The notes under the pieces: generated by a model
Database searches by the model: none
What the model was told of the DNA's origin: nothing
What the model saw: only the letters and a program-made list of their open reading frames with translations
Made by a program: the position numbers and the translations under genes
Shown here: positions 1 to 6,665 of the stretch, piece after piece
Layout of the letters: every line of letters begins with the position of its first letter
Numbering within the stretch: position 1 is the first letter of the stretch
Source of the DNA: JAYZDP01 sp036337765
GTDB lineage: Bacteria > Acidobacteriota > Thermoanaerobaculia > Multivoradales > Multivoraceae
Direction of reading: 5' to 3'
NCBI GenBank assembly: GCA_036337765.1
Contig: JAYZDP010000100.1
Coordinates: forward strand, 1 to 8,154
DNA: 8,154 nucleotides

Positions 1-846
1 AACGGAACCTACGCCTACGACCTGGAAGGCACACTGCTTTGGAGCATCGACCTCGGCGACATGAGAAGTCGCCGAGGCTTCGGCGAAGCCAGCTCGCCGA
101 CGCTCGCCGGCGATCTCCTGATCATCAACTGGGATCACGAGGACGATTCGTTCATCGTCGCTCTCGACAAGAAGAGTGGTCGCGAGGTTTGGAGGACCGA
201 GCGCCCTGGCGAGGTCAGCTCATGGTCGACGCCGCTCGCGGTGCGCCACGGTGGGGGTCTGCAGATCGTCGTTTCCTCGACGGGCAAGAGCCGTGGCTAC
301 GAGGTGGAGACCGGCGAAGAGCTGTGGCGACTGGGTGGAATGACGGTGAACCAGATCCCGACGCCGCTCTTTCGTGACGGCGTGATCTATCTGGCGAGCG
401 GCTACCGCGGCAGCATGCTCCAGGCGATCGATGCCGATCGTGCGCGGGGGGATCTGGAAGGCAGCGAGGCCGTTCTCTGGACCTACGAGCGCGACACACC
501 GTATGTTGCTACGCCGCTTCTCTACGGGCAGAACCTCTACTTCGTCAAGCACTTCCGCAACGTCCTCACGGTCTTGGATCCAGTGACCGGCGACGTTCGC
601 TATGGCCCGGTCCGCCTCGCGGGGCTCGGCGATATTTATGCTTCTCCGGTCGCCGCCGCCGGCCGGGTCTACTTCTTTGATCGCCGCGGAAGAGCGCTCG
701 TTCTTCGCAACGGACCGTCGCTCGAAGTCATCGAGTCGAACGAGATCGCCGAGAACGTCGATGGCACACCCGCTCTGGTGGGGAAGTGGATGTACCTGCG
801 CTCGCGGGGCTCGCTCTACGCGTTTCGCGATGACGCGGGCGAGTGA
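1..846 (+). CDS. PQQ-like beta-propeller repeat protein (5' end missing)
   Basis: The frame is open from the first base of the window and ends at TGA 844-846, so 281 C-terminal residues are seen and the start lies outside. The protein carries repeated blades of the PQQ/BamB type: a blade opens with a hydrophobic 'vYl/vYF' strand and closes with a D-x-x-[ST]-G-x-x-x-W turn. Visible examples are DKKSGREVW, EVETGEELW and DPVTGDVRY, plus the opening 'AYDLEGTLLW'. These match the PQQ_2-like beta-propeller family (quinoprotein alcohol dehydrogenase-like superfamily), which folds as a seven- or eight-bladed propeller. Members here are usually secreted and act as structural or binding proteins; actual PQQ binding cannot be judged. 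The next gene on the same strand starts 59 bp downstream, and I see no terminator hairpin between them, so co-transcription is plausible. The family assignment is firm; the function is unknown. Confidence 0.88.
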   Translation, partial: NGTYAYDLEGTLLWSIDLGDMRSRRGFGEASSPTLAGDLLIINWDHEDDSFIVALDKKSGREVWRTERPGEVSSWSTPLAVRHGGGLQIVVSSTGKSRGYEVETGEELWRLGGMTVNQIPTPLFRDGVIYLASGYRGSMLQAIDADRARGDLEGSEAVLWTYERDTPYVATPLLYGQNLYFVKHFRNVLTVLDPVTGDVRYGPVRLAGLGDIYASPVAAAGRVYFFDRRGRALVLRNGPSLEVIESNEIAENVDGTPALVGKWMYLRSRGSLYAFRDDAGE

Positions 847-905
847 CGGCCCAGCGGACTCACACCTCTGCGCTAGACTTCTGGTCGTCTTCCGATTGAG
901 ATGCG

Positions 906-3512
906 GTGAAGAACGGAGTTCTACCTCTCGGCCTGCCGGTAGCGTGCTTTGCGCTAGCGCTCGGCGCCGGAGCGGCCTTCGGCGCCGGCCCTGAGGACAC
1001 GTTCACCCGAGACATTCGCCCTATTCTCGAGCGTAGCTGCTGGAACTGCCACGGCGCGGCGACGCAAACGTCAGGGCTCGATCTTCGCAGTCTCGATGCG
1101 GCACTGACGGGCGGCCGCCGTGGCCCGGCGATCGTGCCGGGTAGGGCTCTGGACTCTCGCCTCTACCGCTACGTTGCCGGTCTGGACGACCTGGCCATGC
1201 CGGCCGAGGGAGATCCACTCACGCCCACCGAGGTCGCGGCGGTGCGCGACTGGATCGACGAAGGCGCACATTGGGACACCGGAGAGGCGACCGTCGGCGA
1301 GGTCATCCGAGCGGCGATGGAGAGTGCCGAGCTTCCTCCGGGCGCGCGTGACTACTGGGCCTTTCGCCTGCCGGCGCCAGCGCCGGTTCCTGAGGCCGCA
1401 TCGTTCGATCATCCGGTCGATCGCTTTCTCGAAGTACAGCGTCAGGAACGTGGGGTCCATAGGGCACCGAAAGCCGAACGGACGGTACTGATTCGCCGGG
1501 CCTATCTGGATCTCGTCGGACTGCTGCCGTCTCCAGAAGAGACATCTGCCTTCGTCAGTGACACGTCGTCGGACGCCTGGGAGCGTCTGATCGACCTTCT
1601 CCTCGGCTCCCCCCACTACGGCGAGCGCTGGGGAAGGCACTGGCTCGACGTCGCACGCTATGCCGACTCGAGTGGCTACGAGCAGGACTACAACCGGCCC
1701 AACGCGTGGCGCTATCGCGACTACGTGGTCGCCGCCTTCAACGACGACAAGCCCTACGACCGCTTCCTCGAGGAGCAGATCGCCGGTGACGAGCTCGACG
1801 ACCGCTCAAGCGAGACGTTGATCGCGACTGGCTTTCTTCGAGCCGGGCCGCGGGTGCTCTTTCGCGAAAAGGACAACCCCGAGCGGCGCCACGACTACCT
1901 CGACGACGTGCTTGCCACTCTCGGTCGTGGAGTGCTTGGCCTGACCGTGCACTGTGCCCGCTGCCACGATCACAAGTTCGACCCGATCCTGCAGCGCGAC
2001 TACTACGGTATGCAGGCCTCGATCTTCGGCTACGTCGAGACCCAGGTCCCGCTGCTCCCGCCTGAGGAAGCGGCCGCATACCTCGCCACGACGACCCGGA
2101 TCGACGAGAGCGTGGCGGAGCTCGAACTGCGCATCAAGGACATCGAGCAACCGGTTCGTGAGCGACTTCAGGCTGAGCAGATTCGTGAGCGCTTCTCCGA
2201 AAGTGTGCAGCTCGCCGTCGCCAAGTCTGAAGCCGAGCGAACACCGGGCGAGCAGCTCCTCGCGGCGCAGGTGCTGTCGGTACAGGTGCGGGTAGACAAG
2301 GTCGATCAGGCCCTCTCCGCTGAGGCCAAAAGCCGGCGCGAAAGCCTTCGCCGACAGGTCGAGGCGCTGGAGGCGTCTCGTCCGCCTGAACCGCCGATGG
2401 CCGAGATCGTCACCGACGGCGACTATCGCTTCGCTCCCGACGGTGAAGGCGACAACGTCATCTCCTGTCCGGCATGCCGGATCCCGCCCGACGAGCCAGG
2501 AAGCTTCCTGTACGAGGGACGGGGTCGCTACGCGGTTCCTCCCAGCTACTTTCTGCTACGCGGCGATGCGGGAAGTCCCGGCTCTCGTATGGAGCCTGGC
2601 TTCGTGGCGGTGGCGACCTACGGCGAGCCGGCGACCGAGATTCCGCGACCCGACGGTCGTACCTCGGGCCGAAGGCTGGCCCTCGCGAAGTGGATCGCCT
2701 CTGACAACAACCCACTCACCGCACGGGTGATGGTCAATCGCATCTGGCACCACCACTTCGGTCGCGGCATCGTCAGGTCTCTTGACAACTTCGGGACGAT
2801 GGGTGACCCGCCGACTCACCAGGGACTCCTCGACTGGCTCGCGGTACGTTTCGTCGACCAGGGGTGGAGCATCAAGGAGATGCACCGGCTGCTGATGACC
2901 TCGCAGGCGTACCAGATGGCGTCGGCCTTCGACCGTGCCGCCAACGGCGCGAGGGACCCGGAAAACGACACCCTCTGGCGCTTCCGCCCGCGCCGGCTCG
3001 ATGCGGAGATCGTGCGCGACGTGATCATGTCGGCGGCTGGCACTCTGGATCTGACGGCTGGCGGTCCTGGGGTCTTTCCGTGGGTGCCCGAGGAGGTTTT
3101 GGTGTCGCAGGCCCACGGCACGTGGAACAACACCGAGGACGGCCCGGCGGTTTGGCGGCGTAGCGTCTACGTCTACAGGCGTCGGTCGCTCGGCTTCCCG
3201 TTCTTCGACACCTTCGACCTGCCCGATCAGAACCAGACCGCCGCGGCCCGCAACGTCTCGACCGTCCCCACGCAGGCATTGACGCTCTTGAACAACTCCT
3301 TCGTGTTGGGGCAGGCTGAGCGATTCGCTCTTCGCGTGGCCGAGGCAGCTCCCGACCTCGATGCCCAGGTGGACCTCGCGTACCGGAAGGCGTTGTCTCG
3401 TCCGCCCACGCGGCGCGAGGCGAAGATCGCCTCTCGTCTGGTACGCGACGGGTCGCTGGTCGATCTGACTCACGTGCTCTTCAACCTGAGCGAGTTTCTC
3501 TACCTACGGTGA
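906..3512 (+). CDS. PSCyt1 / DUF1549 / DUF1553 planctomycete-type cytochrome c domain protein
   Basis: An 868-residue protein with the complete domain order of this family. Residues 1-28 form a Sec-type signal peptide: a short basic start, a hydrophobic core, then small residues around AFGAG. The PSCyt1 domain follows, with a haem-attachment motif C45-W-N-C48-H49. A Pro/Ala-rich linker lies near residue 155. The DUF1549 (PSCyt2) domain runs from about residue 169 to 376 and contains a second CXXCH, C350-A-R-C353-H354, followed by DHKFDPI, typical of this domain. Residues 390-500 are charged and helical, probably coiled coil. The DUF1553 (PSD1) domain runs from about 590 to near the end (ALAKWI, MVNRIWHHHFG, RPRRLDAE, VSTVPTQAL). 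The GTG at 906 is chosen because it gives the signal peptide directly; there is no strong ribosome site. Length and architecture are normal and intact. The DUF1501 partner begins 4 bp after the stop. The protein is expected outside the cytoplasm, haem-bound; the reaction is unknown. Confidence 0.95.
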   Translation: MKNGVLPLGLPVACFALALGAGAAFGAGPEDTFTRDIRPILERSCWNCHGAATQTSGLDLRSLDAALTGGRRGPAIVPGRALDSRLYRYVAGLDDLAMPAEGDPLTPTEVAAVRDWIDEGAHWDTGEATVGEVIRAAMESAELPPGARDYWAFRLPAPAPVPEAASFDHPVDRFLEVQRQERGVHRAPKAERTVLIRRAYLDLVGLLPSPEETSAFVSDTSSDAWERLIDLLLGSPHYGERWGRHWLDVARYADSSGYEQDYNRPNAWRYRDYVVAAFNDDKPYDRFLEEQIAGDELDDRSSETLIATGFLRAGPRVLFREKDNPERRHDYLDDVLATLGRGVLGLTVHCARCHDHKFDPILQRDYYGMQASIFGYVETQVPLLPPEEAAAYLATTTRIDESVAELELRIKDIEQPVRERLQAEQIRERFSESVQLAVAKSEAERTPGEQLLAAQVLSVQVRVDKVDQALSAEAKSRRESLRRQVEALEASRPPEPPMAEIVTDGDYRFAPDGEGDNVISCPACRIPPDEPGSFLYEGRGRYAVPPSYFLLRGDAGSPGSRMEPGFVAVATYGEPATEIPRPDGRTSGRRLALAKWIASDNNPLTARVMVNRIWHHHFGRGIVRSLDNFGTMGDPPTHQGLLDWLAVRFVDQGWSIKEMHRLLMTSQAYQMASAFDRAANGARDPENDTLWRFRPRRLDAEIVRDVIMSAAGTLDLTAGGPGVFPWVPEEVLVSQAHGTWNNTEDGPAVWRRSVYVYRRRSLGFPFFDTFDLPDQNQTAAARNVSTVPTQALTLLNNSFVLGQAERFALRVAEAAPDLDAQVDLAYRKALSRPPTRREAKIASRLVRDGSLVDLTHVLFNLSEFLYLR

Positions 3513-3516
3513 TGCG

Positions 3517-4986
3517 ATGAAGAAGTTCGCCTGCGGACACAGCGAGAAGAGCTACTGGTCGCGCCGCGACTTCCTCTTCCGGTCTGGCGGTGGGATCGCG
3601 GGCCTGGCCTTGACGCAGCTCCTCGCCGGGGACCGTCTCCTCGCTGCGGAGCCGTGCGCCGAAGCAGTTGCCGGCAACCCCTTCGCTCCGAAGCCGCCAC
3701 ACTTCGCGCCCAGGGCCAAGTCGGTCATCTCGCTGTTCATGAGCGGTGGCGTGAGCCAGGTCGACACGTTCGATCCGAAACCGGCACTGACCCAGTACGC
3801 CGGCCAGCCGCTCGACGACAAGATCCAGGGCGACGTCATCGTTCGCCAGGGCTTCCCGGGTCCGCTCATGCCGAGCCCCTTCGAGTTCAAGCGTCACGGA
3901 GAGTCGGGCATTGAGGTCTCCGAGCTCTTTCCGCACCTAGCGAAGAAGGTCGACGAGATGGCTTTTTTGCGCTCCGTGTACGGCAAGTCGAACGACCACG
4001 TGCAGGCCACCTACGAGCTGCAGACCGGTTCGGTACGCATGGGGTTTCCGAGCGTAGGCTCGTGGGTGACCTACGGGCTCGGGTCGGAGAGCGCGAGCCT
4101 GCCGGCTTACGTGGTGATGAACGACCACCGCGGCGGTCCGCTGGGAGGCCCGAACGACTGGAGCGCCGGCTTCATGCCGGCGAGCAACCAGGGGACGCTG
4201 TTGCGGGCGGCCGGGGAGCCGATCGTCGATCTGAAGCGTCCGGAGGGGATGAGCGAGGAGCAGCAGCGTGCCCGGCTCGATACCTTGGCCAAGCTCAACG
4301 AGCTCGACATGCGGCGCTACCCGGGCAGCCACGAGTTGGCGTCGCGGATCTCGTCGTACGAGCTGGCCTACCGCATGCAGGGCTGTGCGCCGGAGGCGAT
4401 CGACACCACGTCCGAGTCCGCCGCGACCAAGAAGCTCTACGGTCTCGACGACAAGATGACCGAGCCCTTCGGCCGACAGTGCCTGATGGCGCGCCGCCTG
4501 GTCGAGCGCGGGGTGCGCTTCGTGCAGCTGTTCCACGGTGGCATGGGCAACCAAGACACCGATACCTGGGACGCGCACTCGAACCTCGAGCCGAACCACC
4601 GCCAGCACGCTGCCGAGTCGGACCTGCCGATGGCGGGCCTTCTGACCGACTTGAAGGCCCGCGGCCTACTCGATTCCACCCTGGTGCTGTGGCACGGCGA
4701 GTTCGGCCGCATGCCGATCTCTCAGCGCGGCGTCGGCCGCGACCACAACCCGGGGACGATGACCGCGTGGATGGCGGGTGCGGGAATCACGGGCGGACAG
4801 GTGATCGGCGCCAGCGACGACTTCGGCTACCGGGCCGAGCAACAACCGATCTCAGTCCACGATCTACATGCGACGATGCTGCATCTGCTCGGCCTCGACC
4901 ACAAGCGGCTGACATATCGCTTCAACGGTCGTGATACGCGCCTGACTGACGTACACGGCGAGCTGATCGCTCAGATCGTCGCATGA
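3517..4986 (+). CDS. DUF1501 family protein, Tat-exported
   Basis: A 489-residue member of the DUF1501 family, distantly related to the alkaline phosphatase/sulfatase fold. The N-terminus carries a twin-arginine export motif, S15-R-R-D-F-L20, followed by a Gly/Ala/Leu hydrophobic stretch ending near LLAAE, so a folded, probably metal-containing protein is expected beyond the inner membrane. Family landmarks, in order: SLFMSGGVSQVDTFDPKP (residues 72-89), PNDW with surrounding AGFMP, H340-G-G-M-G with W351-D-A-H354, H393-G-E-F-G-R398, and R-D409-H410-N-P-G. The conserved Asp and His residues in these blocks sit where the superfamily places metal ligands. The start codon ATG 3517 lies 4 bp after the stop of the PSCyt gene, with no clear Shine-Dalgarno, so translation probably depends on the upstream gene. 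This gene order is the usual one. The enzymatic activity of the family is not established; hydrolase is inference from the fold. Confidence 0.95.
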   Translation: MKKFACGHSEKSYWSRRDFLFRSGGGIAGLALTQLLAGDRLLAAEPCAEAVAGNPFAPKPPHFAPRAKSVISLFMSGGVSQVDTFDPKPALTQYAGQPLDDKIQGDVIVRQGFPGPLMPSPFEFKRHGESGIEVSELFPHLAKKVDEMAFLRSVYGKSNDHVQATYELQTGSVRMGFPSVGSWVTYGLGSESASLPAYVVMNDHRGGPLGGPNDWSAGFMPASNQGTLLRAAGEPIVDLKRPEGMSEEQQRARLDTLAKLNELDMRRYPGSHELASRISSYELAYRMQGCAPEAIDTTSESAATKKLYGLDDKMTEPFGRQCLMARRLVERGVRFVQLFHGGMGNQDTDTWDAHSNLEPNHRQHAAESDLPMAGLLTDLKARGLLDSTLVLWHGEFGRMPISQRGVGRDHNPGTMTAWMAGAGITGGQVIGASDDFGYRAEQQPISVHDLHATMLHLLGLDHKRLTYRFNGRDTRLTDVHGELIAQIVA

Positions 4987-5002
4987 GATGACAGGGGTCG
5001 AT

Positions 5003-5692
5003 TCACGGACCGAGCAGGTAGTCGAAGGCGCCTCGCATCTTCTCCTTCCCGCCGGACTCCAAGACGTCGCCGTGGGTCACGATCACCCGGTCGAAGTCCC
5101 AGTCGAGAATCTCCTCTAGCGAGGCGCGCGCGGCCGCCCTGTCGAGGATGCCGATGCGGATGAGACGGTGGGGGCCGAAGTGCCCCTTGGCGCCGACCAG
5201 CCAGTGGAAGAGCTTGGCCTCGTTGCGGCTCTGGTGGGTGACGTTGAAGGCAAGATCGGTCAGGACGAGAGTGCGTGTCGCGGGATGGAAAAACACGACT
5301 TCGTTGACCACGAACCCGCCAAAGACGTGGGCCACGATCTCGTCGCCCCAGTGCGCCCCGCTGTCGTTGGCGAGCTCCTCCTGGAAGGTCAGGTCCTTGC
5401 GTTTGGCGGCGAGGCCACGAGCGCCCCAGAGGACTGCGTCGGGGTAGGCGAAGGTGTAGTCACCGAGAAACAGGTGATGCACCGTACTCGGGCCAACTAC
5501 GTGACAAACGGGGCCGAGCTCGTCGAGCGCCGACTGAAGGTCATTGTCCAGAGCCACGGGGGAGTGCAGGAAGAGGTGTCCGTTGCTCAGTCGGATCACG
5601 GTCATGCGTGTGCCGAGGTCGCCGACCCTCAGCGGCAGAGGTCGATCGACGACCCATAGCTCCGGTTCGATCTCTCGAACGCCCCGGTTCAC
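5003..5692 (-). CDS. DUF4336 domain-containing protein, metallo-beta-lactamase-like
   Basis: A 229-residue protein starting at GTG 5692-5690. The frame stays open for another 154 codons upstream, but that stretch overlaps the isomerase gene and has no family-like sequence. The start is placed at GTG because it overlaps the isomerase stop as GTGA, has AGGAGG ten bases upstream, and sits just before the conserved ELWVVDRPL block. Recognisable DUF4336 blocks: GTRMTVIRLSNGHLFLHSPV (28-47), H72-H73-LFLGD, AYPDA, GLAAKRKDL, NEVVFFHPATRTLVLTDLAFN (130-150) and VTHGDVL (205-211). The fold is that of metallo-beta-lactamase-like hydrolases, but the classical HXHXDH motif is absent. His72/73, Asp146 and His207 are the candidate metal or catalytic residues (inference). 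No signal peptide is seen, so it is probably cytoplasmic. It is the second gene of a coupled pair with the isomerase. Family call is firm, substrate unknown. Confidence 0.88.
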   Translation of the reverse strand: MNRGVREIEPELWVVDRPLPLRVGDLGTRMTVIRLSNGHLFLHSPVALDNDLQSALDELGPVCHVVGPSTVHHLFLGDYTFAYPDAVLWGARGLAAKRKDLTFQEELANDSGAHWGDEIVAHVFGGFVVNEVVFFHPATRTLVLTDLAFNVTHQSRNEAKLFHWLVGAKGHFGPHRLIRIGILDRAAARASLEEILDWDFDRVIVTHGDVLESGGKEKMRGAFDYLLGP

Positions 5693-6600
5693 GCGACGCC
5701 GGCCTCCTGCATGACCACTTCGCACTTGCGGCGGATCTCGGTCGCCACCTCGTAGGGGTCGCCCTCGGTGTACTCCGCGCGGAATAGCTCTACCGAGAGC
5801 ACGCCTTCGTAGCGTTTCTCGGCGAGCTTGCGCAGGATTCGCACGATCGGTGCGATGCCGTCGCCGGGGATGATCCGCGAGTCGTTGTCGATCAGCTCGC
5901 GGGGGCCGTCGAGGAGGTCCTGGAAGTGGACGTGTCCGATCTCGCCCGGCTCGAGCAGGTCGAGGTCTTCGAACTTCGACAGGCCCGACCAGAAGTGAAA
6001 GAAATCCAGCAGCGGCTTGACGTTGGGGTGACCCGCCTGACGGATCACCTCGAGCGTCGAAGAGAGCGTCGCGAGGTGGGTCGACGTGCGGAGAAACTCG
6101 ATCATCGCAACCAGGCCGAAGCTGCGCGAGATGTCGCCCACCTCGCGGATGCAACCGGGCGTAGCCGCGAAGTCCTCGGCCGTGACCTCGCGCCGGGCGA
6201 TCGCCGGTGAGTAGATCCGATCAAGACCGAGGGAAGCGAACTGCTCGCATCGCCTGCGCCAGCTCTCGAGCCCCGAGAAGTGCCTGGCACCGGGCAGCCA
6301 GAGGTCGGGGATCGCGGCCGAAGCGCTGGCCGGAGTGAGGTCCAGATCCGAGAGCAGGCTCCGGGCGCCCTCCAGGGTGTCGTTCTCGAGAAAGCCGTCG
6401 AGCAGGCGCTCGTTGAGCTCCACGTATCGGATACCGGCTCGCGACCATCCCTCGAGCGATCCACGAAACCCCGCACCGCGAGACGTGTTCTGGTGCATGG
6501 CGAGCTTCATCTTCGATCTCCCGTTCTGACCGAGCGCGCCGCTGGCCGTCCCCAGCGCTGCGAGCAGGGGGCTGAGCAGAACCGCTCGTCTGGTGGGCAC
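5689..6600 (-). CDS. Sugar phosphate isomerase/epimerase family TIM-barrel protein
   Basis: A 303-residue protein of the xylose isomerase-like TIM-barrel superfamily (AP endonuclease family 2 fold). The four expected divalent-metal ligands can be placed: Glu169 in VAMIEFL, Asp199 in PLLDFFHF, His223 or His225 in GHVHFQD, and Glu271 in LSVELF. The catalytic domain begins at about residue 31 (MKLAMHQNTS); the preceding 25-30 residues contain T-R4-R5-A-V-L-L and an Ala/Leu stretch, resembling a twin-arginine signal, so export is possible. The start is GTG 6600, with AGGG seven bases upstream; an internal ATG at residue 31 would give a cytosolic form and cannot be excluded. The gene leads a two-gene operon with the DUF4336 gene, overlapping it by 4 bp, and is divergent from the dioxygenase gene. 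Members isomerise or epimerise sugars, inositols or hydroxypyruvate-type compounds; this substrate is not predictable. Confidence 0.9.
   Translation of the reverse strand: MPTRRAVLLSPLLAALGTASGALGQNGRSKMKLAMHQNTSRGAGFRGSLEGWSRAGIRYVELNERLLDGFLENDTLEGARSLLSDLDLTPASASAAIPDLWLPGARHFSGLESWRRRCEQFASLGLDRIYSPAIARREVTAEDFAATPGCIREVGDISRSFGLVAMIEFLRTSTHLATLSSTLEVIRQAGHPNVKPLLDFFHFWSGLSKFEDLDLLEPGEIGHVHFQDLLDGPRELIDNDSRIIPGDGIAPIVRILRKLAEKRYEGVLSVELFRAEYTEGDPYEVATEIRRKCEVVMQEAGVA
5703..5708 (-). promoter_or_regulatory. Ribosome binding site of the DUF4336 gene
   Basis: The minus strand reads AGGAGG here, inside the last codons of the isomerase gene (encoding part of MQEAG), ten bases upstream of the GTG at 5692. 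It decides the DUF4336 start and argues against the much longer upstream open frame. Because it lies within the upstream gene, ribosomes ending the isomerase can re-initiate directly. Confidence 0.75.
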
Positions 6601-6665
6601 GCATGGACCCTAGCAGCCGACCGCGTCGCCGGTTAGCATGGCCGACGACACGTAGGAGGTCAGTC
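6601..6665. promoter_or_regulatory. Divergent intergenic region between isomerase and dioxygenase genes
   Basis: These 65 bp separate two divergently transcribed genes and should contain the start signals for both, unless one promoter lies inside the neighbouring gene. I see a possible -10-like TAGCAT at 6634-6639 on the plus strand, but no matching -35 element at the usual distance, so no promoter can be assigned by eye. On the minus side AGGG at 6608-6611 serves as a moderate ribosome site for the isomerase. No convincing operator palindrome is visible. Confidence 0.4.
6653..6660 (+). promoter_or_regulatory. Ribosome binding site of the dioxygenase gene
   Basis: TAGGAGGT is a near-perfect anti-16S match, five bases before ATG 6666. 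It fixes the start at 6666 rather than at the in-frame ATG 6603, which would add 21 residues with no family resemblance. It is the strongest such site in the window. Confidence 0.85.

Noticed and set aside
962..988. Direct repeat of CGGCGCCGG
   Set aside because: It lies in the Gly/Ala-rich signal peptide coding region and reflects repeated Gly-Ala codons rather than a regulatory repeat.
1371..1386. Perfect 6-bp inverted repeat CCGGCG-CCAG-CGCCGG
   Set aside because: It encodes a Pro/Ala linker inside the PSCyt gene, has no T-run and is explained by codon choice in a GC-rich gene.
2461..2480. CPAC as a third haem c attachment site
   Set aside because: Haem c attachment needs CXXCH; here the residue after the second Cys is Arg.
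2556..3473. A 305-codon open frame on the minus strand opposite the DUF1553 region
   Set aside because: It lies fully antisense to an intact, well-conserved gene, has low-complexity Arg/Val/Gly-rich composition, no recognisable motif and no ribosome site. It is a typical by-product of high GC content.
5693..6154. Upstream extension of the DUF4336 frame by 154 codons
   Set aside because: It overlaps the isomerase gene in another frame, is rich in Arg/Pro/Gly without family resemblance, and a better start (GTG 5692 with AGGAGG) exists.
6603..6665. In-frame ATG at 6603 as the dioxygenase start
   Set aside because: The added 21 residues resemble nothing in the family, and TAGGAGGT sits correctly before ATG 6666.
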